From positions 1,609,996 to 1,673,995 of the forward strand of contig NZ_LMIV01000001.1 in assembly GCF_001428865.1 (NCBI RefSeq): DNA of 64,000 nt, given 5' to 3'. Below are positions 10,205-19,220 of this stretch, piece by piece. The stretch comes from Sphingomonas sp. Root241. GTDB taxonomy: Bacteria > Pseudomonadota > Alphaproteobacteria > Sphingomonadales > Sphingomonadaceae. Below the pieces are notes generated by a model. That model saw only the letters and a program-made list of their open reading frames with translations, made no database searches and had not been told where the DNA came from. The first letter of the stretch is position 1. The number at the start of each line of letters is the position of its first letter. The position numbers and the translations under genes were made by a program.

Positions 10205-11578
10205 ATGACCAAGCGCATCCTGCTCGCGGCCGCCGCCGCGCTCGCCCTTCCCTTTCCCTCGCTGGCGCAGACGCATGACGTGACGGCGTTGCGCGATGCG
10301 GCGCTCAAGGACGATCTCGCCTGGGAGATCACCGAGGGGCTGACCACCGAAGTGGGGCAGCGGCTGGCGGCGACCGAGGCCGAGGCGCGGGCACGCGCCT
10401 GGGCAGTGAAGAAGCTGACCGCGCTCGGCTTCCAGAACGTCCATATCGAGACTTACAGGATGCCCGTCTGGGTGCGCGGCGAGGAAAAAGCCGAAGTGCT
10501 CGGCGCCTCCGCGCAGAAACTGACGATCGCGGCGCTCGGCAATTCGGGATCGACCGGAGCCAAGGGCGTCGAGGCGGAAGTGGCCTTTTTCCCGACGCTC
10601 GCCGATCTGGAGGCCGCGCCGGCCGAAGCCGTGAAGGGCAAGATCGTGTTCGTCAGCCATTCGATGACGCCGACGCAGGATGGCTCGCAATATGGCGCGT
10701 TCGGCGGCGCGCGCCGCGCGGGACCGAACCTCGCCGCGACCAAGAACGCTGCCGCGATCCTGATCCGATCGATCGGCACCGACCATCACCGCAATCCACA
10801 CACCGGCGTGACCAACTGGACGCAGGGCGTGAAGCCGATCGCCGCGGCGGCGCTGTCGCTCCCCGATGCCGATCAGCTCGAGCGGCTGCTCAAACGCGGA
10901 CCGGTGCGGCTCAAGCTCCTCGTCACGCCCGAGTTCAAGGGCGAGGCCGAATCGGGCAACGTCATCGCCGATGTGCCGGGTAGCGACCCCAATGCCGGAA
11001 TCGTGCTGATCGGCGGGCATCTCGACAGCTGGGATCTCGGCACCGGCGCGATCGACGACGCTTCGGGCGTCGGCATCACCACTGCGGCCGCCAAGCGGAT
11101 CATGGACGCGGGCCAGCCGCGCCGGACGATCCGCGTCGTCTGGTTCGGCGCCGAGGAAGTCGGCGGGTTCGGCGGCGAGGCCTATGCCAAGGCGCATGCG
11201 GGCGAGCGCCACGTCTTCGCCTCCGAATCGGATTTCGGCGCCGATCGGGTGTGGAAATTCGAGACCAACCTGCCCGACAGCGCCAAGGCGGTCGGCGATC
11301 GGCTCGCCGTCGCTTTGACGCCGCTTGGCATTTCGCGCGGGCGCGGCAACGCCGGCGGCGGCACCGATGTCGGCCCGGTGCTGCGCACCGGCGTCGCGGG
11401 GATCGACCTCGGCCAGTCGGGCCTGCGCTATTTCGACTATCACCACACGCCCGACGATACGCTCGACAAGATCGATCCCGAGCAGCTGCGCCAGAATGTG
11501 GCAGCCTGGACCGCCTTGCTCGCGATCGTCGCAAATGCGCCCGAGGATATCGGCAAGGTGCCGCCCGCCGGACACTGA
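10205..11578 (+). CDS. Secreted M28 family aminopeptidase
   Basis: A 457-residue exported peptidase beginning MTKRILLAAAAALALPFPSL with cleavage after SLAQ. The M28 di-zinc centre is visible: GGHLDSWD (His, Asp ligands), then GAIDDASGVG with the bridging aspartate, FGAEEVGGFGG with the catalytic Glu-Glu pair, and YHHTPDDTLD with the C-terminal histidine ligand. A PA-domain insertion is likely between about 130 and 270. It should remove N-terminal residues from peptides in the periplasm. It is divergent from ettA. Confidence 0.92.
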   Translation: MTKRILLAAAAALALPFPSLAQTHDVTALRDAALKDDLAWEITEGLTTEVGQRLAATEAEARARAWAVKKLTALGFQNVHIETYRMPVWVRGEEKAEVLGASAQKLTIAALGNSGSTGAKGVEAEVAFFPTLADLEAAPAEAVKGKIVFVSHSMTPTQDGSQYGAFGGARRAGPNLAATKNAAAILIRSIGTDHHRNPHTGVTNWTQGVKPIAAAALSLPDADQLERLLKRGPVRLKLLVTPEFKGEAESGNVIADVPGSDPNAGIVLIGGHLDSWDLGTGAIDDASGVGITTAAAKRIMDAGQPRRTIRVVWFGAEEVGGFGGEAYAKAHAGERHVFASESDFGADRVWKFETNLPDSAKAVGDRLAVALTPLGISRGRGNAGGGTDVGPVLRTGVAGIDLGQSGLRYFDYHHTPDDTLDKIDPEQLRQNVAAWTALLAIVANAPEDIGKVPPAGH

Positions 11579-11751
11579 CCCTCTCGCACCGCAAGGCGCT
11601 CGAATGTCCGAAATCGGGCAAAAAAGTGGCAGAATTTTTGCGGTTCGACGCATTTGCGATTGACGGAAACGCAACGACCGCTATTTCAGCACCTTCGCGT
11701 CGGCATTCGGGCCGGGTGCGAAACGTTTAATGTTCCATGGGAGCAACCCAC

Positions 11752-11985
11752 ATGAAGAAGATCCTCATTGTTGCTGCGACCGCCGGCCTGATGTCGCTCG
11801 CGGCTTGCAACGGCGGCACCACCAACACCACTGCCGAGAACGTCGCCGACAGCCACGAGGCGAACGCCGCGATCTATGACGACGCAGCCGACAACACCAG
11901 CAACGCCGCTGCCGCGGACGTGCTCGAGAACGCTGCCGACGTCGAAGAGAATGCCGCTGACGCCGCTGACGCGAACGCGCATTGA
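11752..11985 (+). CDS. Small Ala/Asn/Glu-rich lipoprotein
   Basis: A 77-residue protein with a lipoprotein signal (MKKILIVAATAGLMSLAAC, lipobox LAAC). The mature part is low in complexity, repeating ENAAD, NAAA and EANA segments, and is probably an extended or helical anchor in the outer membrane. No enzyme motif is present. The ATG at 11752 follows a GGGAG site. It stands alone with a strong terminator behind it. The function is unknown. Confidence 0.8.
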   Translation: MKKILIVAATAGLMSLAACNGGTTNTTAENVADSHEANAAIYDDAADNTSNAAAADVLENAADVEENAADAADANAH

Positions 11986-12025
11986 TCGGCGTTCCGGTCC
12001 TACGGGATCGGAGCTGAGAGTTAGG

Positions 12026-12056
12026 AAGGGCGCTCCCGCAAGGGGGCGCCCTTTTC
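12026..12056 (+). terminator. Rho-independent terminator
   Basis: A stem of AAGGGCGC (12026-12033) with its complement (12046-12053), followed by a short T-run, sits 41 bp after the lipoprotein stop and before dctA. Confidence 0.8.
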
Positions 12057-12107
12057 CGTTTGGGGCAGACCCGCGATCGGCATAGAAAAGACGCGAAGGG
12101 AATTAGG

Positions 12108-13433
12108 ATGGGGCCGACCACGGCAGAGCACGGGCAGAAACAGCCTTTCTGGCGGCTGCTCTATTTCTGGGTCCTGGTGGGCATCATCGCCGGCGTTGCG
12201 GTCGGCACCTTCGCGCCGGCGTTCGGGGCGAGCCTGCAGCCGCTGGGCGAGGGATTCATCTCGCTGGTCAAGATGATCATCCCTCCAGTGATCTTCCTTA
12301 CCGTGGTGACCGGCATCGCGGGATCGCACCAGCTCGCGGCGCTGGGCCGCGTAGTGGTCAAGGCCTTCGTCTATTTCCTGTTCTTCTCGACATTGGCGCT
12401 GATCGTCGGGCTGATCGTGGCCAATGTCGTCCAGCCGGGCGCGGGCATGCACGTCGATCCGCGCACGCTCAACGCCGCGGCGGTGCACGGCTTCGAGGAA
12501 AAGGCGCACGAGACCACACTCACCGGTTTCCTGCTCTCGGTGATTCCGACCACGCTGGTTTCGGCCTTCACCAGCGGCTCGATCCTCCAGATCCTGTTCG
12601 TGGCGGTGCTGTTCGGCGTGTCGCTCACGCTCGTCGGCGCACCTGCCCGGCCCGTTACGGACATGCTCGAGCGAATCGCCCTGGTCGTGTTCCGGCTGGT
12701 GACGATCGTGATGTGGGCCGCGCCCGTCGGCGCATTCGGGGCGATGGCGTTCACGATCGGCAAATACGGCCTCGGCAGCCTGTGGAGCCTCGGCGCGCTG
12801 GTCGGGACCTTCTATCTCACCGCCCTGATCTTCGTGCTGGTGATCCTCGGCACAGTGGCGGCGCTCAACGGCTTCTCGATCTTCAAGCTGCTCCGCTACC
12901 TCAAGGCCGAATTGCTGCTCGTGCTCGGCACCTCCTCGTCCGAAGCCGCCCTGCCCGCGCTGATCCAGAAGATGGAACGCGCAGGGTGCGACAAGGAAGT
13001 GGTCGGCGTGGTGGTGCCGACCGGCTATTCGTTCAACCTCGACGGCACCAACATCTACATGACCCTCGCCGCCCTGTTCATCGCGCAGGCGACCGGCGTT
13101 CAGCTGACCCTGGGCGAGCAGCTCGCGCTGCTGGGCGTGGCGATGCTGAGCTCGAAAGGCGCGGCGGGCGTCACCGGATCGGGGTTCATCACGCTCGCCG
13201 CGACGCTGGCGATCGTGCCGAAAGTGCCGATCGCAGGCATGGCGCTGATTCTGGGCGTCGACCGCTTCATGAGCGAATGCCGCAGCCTGACCAACTTCAT
13301 CGGCAATGCCGTGGCGACGGTGGTGGTGGCGCGCTGGGAAGGTGCGCTGGATCGGGAGAAGCTGGCGCGGGCGCTGAACGGGGTGCCGGAGGAAGTGCCG
13401 GCGGCGGCGGCGGTGGAGACCGATCCGGATTGA
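12108..13433 (+). CDS. dctA: C4-dicarboxylate:cation symporter (DctA/GltP family)
   Basis: A 441-residue inner-membrane carrier with eight membrane helices and two re-entrant loops. The hallmark motifs are present: the serine-rich [16 protein letters not shown] hairpin HP1 and [22 protein letters not shown] in helix 7, with the downstream GSGFI and [10 protein letters not shown] segments that bind sodium/proton and dicarboxylate. They match DctA best, so fumarate, malate and succinate uptake is likely. The start at 12108 follows an AAGGG-type site; an upstream start at 12060 would overlap the terminator. Confidence 0.9.
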   Translation: MGPTTAEHGQKQPFWRLLYFWVLVGIIAGVAVGTFAPAFGASLQPLGEGFISLVKMIIPPVIFLTVVTGIAGSHQLAALGRVVVKAFVYFLFFSTLALIVGLIVANVVQPGAGMHVDPRTLNAAAVHGFEEKAHETTLTGFLLSVIPTTLVSAFTSGSILQILFVAVLFGVSLTLVGAPARPVTDMLERIALVVFRLVTIVMWAAPVGAFGAMAFTIGKYGLGSLWSLGALVGTFYLTALIFVLVILGTVAALNGFSIFKLLRYLKAELLLVLGTSSSEAALPALIQKMERAGCDKEVVGVVVPTGYSFNLDGTNIYMTLAALFIAQATGVQLTLGEQLALLGVAMLSSKGAAGVTGSGFITLAATLAIVPKVPIAGMALILGVDRFMSECRSLTNFIGNAVATVVVARWEGALDREKLARALNGVPEEVPAAAAVETDPD

Positions 13434-13683
13434 GCGCCCCGGAGACGGCGATTCGTCCGCGTCTGGTAGGACTTCACGGGCTTAACTTCGCACTTTGCCC
13501 GCAGATTCGCTCATAAAATTGCGCAACTCGGAAACTTTCGTGCACGCACGGAAGACCGTTGCACGAGGTTCCAAAGAGCGACGGCCGTTCGCGGCCGCGC
13601 CCGGAGTGCACCAGACGAAATCCTACATACGATAGGAAGCTGGTCGGGAAAACGGCGCACCACGAGGACTGCTTTCGGGCGCC

Positions 13684-14625
13684 TCACTTCCCGATACGGG
13701 CAGGCTTCTTCCACCAGGATAGCGTGTGAACGTCATGCGATGTCGTCCACACGCCCTTGCGCGTATATCGCAGGGCGCCGCTGCCGGTTCCCTTTCCGAC
13801 CCGCGCGCGAATGGCGAGCGTCCGGGGATCGATCACGACGAACGTCTGGCCCGCAGTGGTGCGCAGCCAGATCTTGCCGCCGCCTGCGTCGATATCCCCG
13901 TATTTCAACGTCTCGTCGACCTTCACGCGGCCGGAGATCTCTCCGGTCTCGGGGTCGATCCGGGCCAATGTCCCGTCTCCCTGCTCCTGAACCCAGACCG
14001 CGCCCTCCCCGGCGACGAGGAAGCCGGGCTCCCGGCCCAAGGCCGTTCGCTTGACGATCGCGTTGGTCTGCGGATCGATCTTCTGGAGGCTCTGATGCTC
14101 GGCACTGACGGCCCATAAAGATCCGAGACCGAATGACAGATAATAAGTGCCGGGATCGACCTGGATCGAGCTCGTCACGCTGTTGCTGGCCGGGTCGATA
14201 CGGGCGATGACGCCCTTGGCGTCGCTCGCCACCCAGACCGATCCGGCGCCGGCCACGACATTCAGTTCACCCTTGGGATTGGCGATGCCGGTCGCGATCA
14301 CGGCCGTTTTCCGCGCCGTCTTGAGATCGATCCGGTTGAGGGTCCCGTCCTTGCAGTCGGCGACCCATAAGGAGCCGAACGCGACTGCCATTGCGCCGCA
14401 GGGGTGCGTCATCGTGACTTCCGCGAGCTTGCGCTTGTTCGACCAGCGCTCGACCCGTCCGCTGTTGGTCGCCCAGACCGATGATCCGTCCACCGCGAGG
14501 AAATCGGCGAATCCCGGGACGTTGAGTACTCGCTCCTCCTGGGCGGAAGCGGCAGAGGACACCAGCGCAAGGCCTCCCGCGATCGCCATGACGACCCGAT
14601 TCCTGTTCAAACACCCGATGATCAT
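13684..14625 (-). CDS. Secreted beta-propeller protein (YncE/Vgb-like)
   Basis: A 313-residue exported protein with a signal peptide (VVMAIAGGLALVSSAASAQ) followed by about six repeats of the kind GSLWVADCKDGTLNRIDLKT, GSVWVASDAKGVIARIDPAS and GAVWVQEQGDGTLARIDPET. The repeated V-W-V/A and R-I-D-P signatures form propeller blades. Such proteins bind ligands or partners in the periplasm; virginiamycin-lyase-like folds look similar but no lyase residues can be assigned. Starts at 14625 and 14589 are both possible. Confidence 0.7.
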   Translation of the reverse strand: MIIGCLNRNRVVMAIAGGLALVSSAASAQEERVLNVPGFADFLAVDGSSVWATNSGRVERWSNKRKLAEVTMTHPCGAMAVAFGSLWVADCKDGTLNRIDLKTARKTAVIATGIANPKGELNVVAGAGSVWVASDAKGVIARIDPASNSVTSSIQVDPGTYYLSFGLGSLWAVSAEHQSLQKIDPQTNAIVKRTALGREPGFLVAGEGAVWVQEQGDGTLARIDPETGEISGRVKVDETLKYGDIDAGGGKIWLRTTAGQTFVVIDPRTLAIRARVGKGTGSGALRYTRKGVWTTSHDVHTLSWWKKPARIGK

Positions 14626-14702
14626 CAGGAAACGCCTCCAGATCGATATCCAAAAAATAGCGGACGGCGACGTCCATCCGCATCGGCCCGGTTGGGCGCA
14701 GT

Positions 14703-15680
14703 CTAGGCGTAACCCCGTCTCGCCCTGATCTTCGCGATCAGCGGCTGGAACGGGAAGAGCATTTGCTCGCCGATCGACAGGCGCCGGCGTTCGTCCTGGC
14801 CCACCAGCTCGGCCTCTCCGTCGCGAAAGGTGCCGAAGATGCGATCGAGCAGGATCAGCGAGTTCCCATAATTGCAGCGGGTTTCTTCATACCCCACCGA
14901 ATGATGCAGGCTGTGGTTCTGGATCGTCGTGAAGAAGAACGCATACCACCGGGGCGGGTCGCACCGCGTATTGGCGTGCGCGAAGGTCGATATCACGGAG
15001 AGGACGTGGAAGGCGCAGAACATGGCAGCCAGCGGCAGATCGAACAATGCGACCACGCTGAGGCTGATCAGGAAGAGTTCGATCGGATTGCCGACCGCGC
15101 CCTTCATCGCATTCAGCTGGGTGATGTGGTGGTGCGGCGCGTGCGTCAGCCAGAATGGCGTGTAATTGTGCATCAGCCGGTGCATCCAATACTGGCCGAA
15201 CTCGACCAGGAAGACGACCAGCGCCACCTGCACGACGAAGGGCAGATGCATGGCCCATTCCGTGGTGATGCCCAGTGCGTGCTTTGCTGCGATTAACGGA
15301 TCTTCGGCCAATCGGGCAGTAACCCACGCGATCGCGGTCATGCTCAGGACCATGTAGAAGAGGTCGGTGAAGAATTCCTTCTTCGTCAGGCGCCAGCTGG
15401 CATGCCGTTCGTTGAGCCATTCGAGCCCGAGAACGAACAGCGTCGTGAGCGATATGCCAATGGTGAGTGTCCAGGCGTTTTCGACCCAGGTCTTGGGAAC
15501 GAACGCCCAGAAGAACAGGACCGCCACGACCATCGCCGGCTGTATGTAGCTGAACAGGATCTTCTTCATGGCATTTGCTCCGGTCACGTCAGCGAAAGGA
15601 GGGCTCCCGGCGATGGCGCCGGCCCGTTCCTCGATCGCAAGCAGATTGCTGTCGACAGGCACGGGCCGGCGGTCGCTCAA
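14703..15680 (-). CDS. Sterol desaturase / fatty acid hydroxylase family protein
   Basis: An integral-membrane di-iron enzyme with about four membrane helices and the full histidine cluster: HRLMH and HAPHH in YWMHRLMHNYTPFW-LTHAPHHHITQLN, and HSLHH in the C-terminal half. It should hydroxylate or desaturate a lipid such as a sterol, carotenoid or fatty acid. The TTG start at 15680 overlaps the TGA of the upstream TonB receptor (15677-15679), implying coupling; an ATG at 15569 is the alternative and would drop 37 N-terminal residues. The paralogue at 35004-35990 has a comparable N-terminal extension, which supports the long form. Confidence 0.85.
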   Translation of the reverse strand: MSDRRPVPVDSNLLAIEERAGAIAGSPPFADVTGANAMKKILFSYIQPAMVVAVLFFWAFVPKTWVENAWTLTIGISLTTLFVLGLEWLNERHASWRLTKKEFFTDLFYMVLSMTAIAWVTARLAEDPLIAAKHALGITTEWAMHLPFVVQVALVVFLVEFGQYWMHRLMHNYTPFWLTHAPHHHITQLNAMKGAVGNPIELFLISLSVVALFDLPLAAMFCAFHVLSVISTFAHANTRCDPPRWYAFFFTTIQNHSLHHSVGYEETRCNYGNSLILLDRIFGTFRDGEAELVGQDERRRLSIGEQMLFPFQPLIAKIRARRGYA

Positions 15681-18106
15681 TAGTGAATGCGGAAGTCGAT
15701 ACCCACGCGGCGCGGCGTCAGCACGCCGCGGGCGTAATAGCGCTCGACCACATCGGTGCGGACCTGATTGTGGGACGAGATGTCATTGCTGATCGCAGTC
15801 ACTGCATATTTGTCGAAGATATTGTCTGCGAACAGCCCGATCTCGAAGCGCTCGGTGATGTAGTTCAGCGAAGCGCCGTGCGTGACATAGCCCGGGATTT
15901 TCTCGCCGTTGCCCTGGAGCCCCACGCGCGAATAGATGTCGCCGCGATAGATGGTGGCCCAGGTCGCCTCGATTTTGCGTCCGTCGCCCAGCGGATAGCT
16001 GTAGATGAGCTGGCCGCTGGCCGAATTCTTGGCCGATCCAGGCAGCCTGTCGCCCGCGGAGGCGTCGTAGCGAACGCCCTGGCTGACCACCAGCCCCTCC
16101 ACATCCTCGGTCAAGTGTGCATCGACATAGGAATAGGTGCCGAGCAGGCTGAGGTTCGGCGTGATCTTGAGCGCGCCCTGGAAATCGAAGCCCTTGGAGA
16201 CGGCATTAGCGCCGTTCACCGTGATGCCGATCGCGCCATTCACCGTCTGGCTCGGCACCTGCACGCCGTTCCACGCGATATGATAGCCGTTGAGCGTCAG
16301 CTGGAGCCGCTTGTCGAACAGGCTGGCGCGCACGCCCAGTTCGATATTGCGTGTCTTGTCCGGCCCATAGACCAGTTCATTGGGCAGCGCGCAGAGATTC
16401 TGGCCGGGCGCCAGCGGCAGGACACAGGGCACCACCCGGTTGACTCCGCCGATGCGATAGCCGGTCGAATAAGTGAAATAGGCCAGCAGATTGTCGCTGA
16501 ACTTGTAGGAAGTGTTCGCCTTCCAAACGACGCCGTCCTTGCCAGTCGATCCGGTCCGGATCCGCTTCGGGAGGATCGTCGTCGATGGATACGGGGCGAC
16601 GCCGCTCCCCAGAAGCGGCAGCGCGGAGCCACCGGCGACATCCGCATCATATTTGAAGTAGCGAATGCCGCCCGTCACCTGCCACGCCTTGGTCAGGTGC
16701 AGCGTGGCCTCGCCATACACCGCCTTCTCGACGTTCTTGCTGTCGACCATGGAGATATATTCGAGGTTGTCCGGGCGATTGACACCCCAATAGACGGAAG
16801 ATTCCGCAAAACCGGGCGTGTATTCGTGCCGGTCGGAAGTAAATTCCAGGCGGTTGTAGAACCCGCCGATTACCCAGTTGAATGGACCGCCGTGGGTCGA
16901 GACGAGCCGCACCTCCTGATTGAGCTGCTTATACTTCCGCCTGTTGTTCGCGTAGGAGGAAAACTCGGGAAACGCTTCGTAACCATAGTCCAGATCTAGG
17001 AGCAGATCGGTATTGTCGTCCGTATTGTCGATGGTCTGCTTCGTGTAGGCAGTGGTGCTGACAAGCTGCGCGATGTTGAAGAGATTGACGTAAATTTCGG
17101 CCGAGAAGAGATCCGACTTGCGATCGAACGGTTCGAGATAGCGCCACGGTCCTTCATATTTCCCGGTGCCCAGCACGCCGGCACCGTTGGCCTGGCGGCC
17201 ACCGCTCTTGGTGCTCTGATGGGCGTAGGTGAGATACGCCCTGATATTGGGATTATATTCGAGCAGCAGCTGGTTGCGCGTGGTGAACGTATGCTCATAG
17301 TTCACGTCTTCGGCGCGCTTGAAATTGGCGAGATAGTCGGCCGGGCCGCCAAGGGAACCCGTCGAGCCGCCCGATGCGCGGACCGGCTGGGGATCGGAGA
17401 CGCCCGGCTGCTTCAGCAGATAATTGTAATCGATGAAGCCAGCATTGCTGTAATAGCCCGTCGCGGTCCGGAACGCGATGTGATCCTTCAGAATCGGCAG
17501 GTTGACGGCGATATCGCCGATGCCGCTGAAATCATCCGAATGCGATTGCGCGTAGCCGCGGCCATGCACATCGACCGAGAAGCGCTCCGTATCGGGCCGA
17601 TTGGGGATATAGCGCACCGCGCCCGCGAGCGTGCCGAGGCCATATAGCGTACCCTGCGGTCCTTGCAGCACTTCCACGCGGCTGATGTCGATCAGCTTGA
17701 AGTCCAGATAGAGCGGAACCTCGCCGAGATAGACGCCGACCGCGTCGTTGGAGTTGGAACCATTGACGCTGGTGTCGCCGGACGAAATGCCGCGCAGGAT
17801 GATCTCACCCGTCGATGCCGGGCCGGTATCCGCGATCGTGACGCCGGGCGTGAAGTTGCCCAGCGCGCGGATGTCGTCGAGCCGCAGGCTTTCGATCGCC
17901 TCGCCGGATACCGCGCTGATGTTGATCGGGGCATCCTGGAGCGTGGTCCGCCGGCGGCTACCCGTCACCACGATCTCGTTCGCGGTAGCGGAGCCGGAAG
18001 ATGCCTCCTGTTCCGGAGCGGACGCTTCCTGCGCCAGCGCCGGAGCGGCGGCGACGCTCACGAGCGCGGTCGCGCAAAGCAAGCCCGTGCGAGAAAGTCG
18101 TCCCAT
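15677..18106 (-). CDS. TonB-dependent receptor coupled to a sterol-desaturase gene
   Basis: An 809-residue outer-membrane receptor with signal peptide (LLCATALVSVAAAPALAQ), TonB box region EIVVTGSRRRTT, plug domain with VEVLQGPQGTLYGLGTLAGAVRYIPN, and a 22-strand barrel ending VGIDFRIHY. It imports a ligand using TonB energy. The stop overlaps the start of the desaturase-family gene downstream, which hints that the ligand is a lipid or steroid-like molecule that the enzyme then modifies; this is inference. A perfect 10-bp inverted repeat lies upstream at 18233-18276. Confidence 0.92.
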   Translation of the reverse strand: MGRLSRTGLLCATALVSVAAAPALAQEASAPEQEASSGSATANEIVVTGSRRRTTLQDAPINISAVSGEAIESLRLDDIRALGNFTPGVTIADTGPASTGEIILRGISSGDTSVNGSNSNDAVGVYLGEVPLYLDFKLIDISRVEVLQGPQGTLYGLGTLAGAVRYIPNRPDTERFSVDVHGRGYAQSHSDDFSGIGDIAVNLPILKDHIAFRTATGYYSNAGFIDYNYLLKQPGVSDPQPVRASGGSTGSLGGPADYLANFKRAEDVNYEHTFTTRNQLLLEYNPNIRAYLTYAHQSTKSGGRQANGAGVLGTGKYEGPWRYLEPFDRKSDLFSAEIYVNLFNIAQLVSTTAYTKQTIDNTDDNTDLLLDLDYGYEAFPEFSSYANNRRKYKQLNQEVRLVSTHGGPFNWVIGGFYNRLEFTSDRHEYTPGFAESSVYWGVNRPDNLEYISMVDSKNVEKAVYGEATLHLTKAWQVTGGIRYFKYDADVAGGSALPLLGSGVAPYPSTTILPKRIRTGSTGKDGVVWKANTSYKFSDNLLAYFTYSTGYRIGGVNRVVPCVLPLAPGQNLCALPNELVYGPDKTRNIELGVRASLFDKRLQLTLNGYHIAWNGVQVPSQTVNGAIGITVNGANAVSKGFDFQGALKITPNLSLLGTYSYVDAHLTEDVEGLVVSQGVRYDASAGDRLPGSAKNSASGQLIYSYPLGDGRKIEATWATIYRGDIYSRVGLQGNGEKIPGYVTHGASLNYITERFEIGLFADNIFDKYAVTAISNDISSHNQVRTDVVERYYARGVLTPRRVGIDFRIHY

Positions 18107-18232
18107 CTTCTACCCCTTGCTTTTTATGATCCCGAGCGCCTCCTTCGACATCCTTCCTTTGCGTCGGCTTGCTTCGAGCTTTCGCGTATTACGAATATGC
18201 TAAACGATAATAACGACCCTGTGACATGGGGT

Positions 18233-18276
18233 GTTTGACGTAAGCGGATCGGCAGGCGGCGCGCCCTACGTCAAAC
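18233..18276. promoter_or_regulatory. Inverted repeat in a divergent intergenic region
   Basis: GTTTGACGTA (18233-18242) and TACGTCAAAC (18267-18276) are exact complements 24 bp apart, between the leftward receptor gene and the rightward gene at 18318. It may be a pair of operator half-sites or a long hairpin. No matching regulator is adjacent. Confidence 0.5.
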
Positions 18277-18317
18277 TGCCCATACCGCCGTGAGGCGGGG
18301 ACCCGTATCCGACCGTG

Positions 18318-18716
18318 ATGGTTGCCTCCGCCCGGACCCGGCCCGCATCGAGAACCCTCTGCTTGTTTCTGGGCCTCGCAATGGTTGCGATTCCGGAGAG
18401 TGCCGTCGCCGCACCAAAGGCGCGGCTGGTCCATTGCGGCGACGCGACCTGCCTGCGCATCTCTGGCCGCCGTCCCCATACCGCAGTGGCGGTCCGGGTG
18501 GCGGGCCGTCCCCTCATGGTCGAAGGCAAGCGCTCCTGGCGCGCGACAGTGCCGCTGACGACGGCGCGTGACTGGGCGAGTGCCGATGACGGCAGGCTGA
18601 CGGTGACCCTGACCGACGCACGGAGCGGCGGCGAGAGCATGGAAACCGTTACGTTGCCGCCGGGCGCGCTCGGCAAGCGGATCGAACTCGCAAGTTTGAT
18701 AGTAAGCGCATACTGA
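18318..18716 (+). CDS. Small secreted hypothetical protein
   Basis: A 132-residue protein with an Arg-rich N-terminus followed by a hydrophobic signal segment (LCLFLGLAMVAIPESAVAA). The mature part has two cysteines (VHCGDATCLRISG), perhaps a disulfide, and a beta-rich sequence. It may be a small periplasmic domain. I do not recognise a named family. The ATG at 18318 is directly preceded by an in-frame GTG at 18315. Confidence 0.55.
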   Translation: MVASARTRPASRTLCLFLGLAMVAIPESAVAAPKARLVHCGDATCLRISGRRPHTAVAVRVAGRPLMVEGKRSWRATVPLTTARDWASADDGRLTVTLTDARSGGESMETVTLPPGALGKRIELASLIVSAY

Positions 18717-18828
18717 TATTCTATTTAGTAATACTCATTATTTACTTGCAACGACTGTCGGCCAGCACTAATTGGCCGTGACCTGATCGCCGGAGAGCGG
18801 CTGGGCAGAACAGACGCAGGAGATGATG

Positions 18829-19155
18829 ATGAAGATCGGCATAGTGGCGCTCGCCGCGCTGATGATGGCAGCGCCTGCCTTCGCGGCGCCCCGCGACAAT
18901 CCCTTTTCGGCAGACAGCGCAGTGCTCGACTTGCGCGGGCTCGATCTCACCAGCGTCGAGGGCCAGCAGCGTCTCGCGATCCGGATGGATCAGGCGGCAA
19001 ATACGGTCTGCGGCGAGGGGATGAGTTCCATCCATCTCGCGCTCGGCGCCCAGGCGCGGGCCTGCCACGCGGACGTGATCGCCAACATTCGCTCGCGTAT
19101 CGCGGCCGCTACGGCCGCCAACGGCGCCACGGCAAACCAGCTGGCATCGCGCTGA
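18829..19155 (+). CDS. UrcA family protein
   Basis: A 108-residue exported protein: signal peptide MKIGIVALAALMMAAPAFA, then the UrcA pattern VLDLRGLDLTSVEGQQRLAIRMDQAANTVCG with a second cysteine in ARACHADVIAN, probably forming a disulfide. UrcA proteins are small periplasmic proteins common in sphingomonads, of unknown role. Three ATGs in a row (18823, 18826, 18829) follow an AGGAG site; the third has the best spacing (6 bp). Confidence 0.87.
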   Translation: MKIGIVALAALMMAAPAFAAPRDNPFSADSAVLDLRGLDLTSVEGQQRLAIRMDQAANTVCGEGMSSIHLALGAQARACHADVIANIRSRIAAATAANGATANQLASR

Positions 19156-19220
19156 GGCGGCCGGCAGCGTTCGGGTCCGGCGCCTGATCGCGGGTGCCGG
19201 CCCGATCGCTGGTGCGCGGC

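Noticed and set aside
13434..13683. Short gene between dctA and the beta-propeller gene
   Set aside because: The 250-bp gap has only a 67-codon frame that crosses into the next gene and has no ribosome site.
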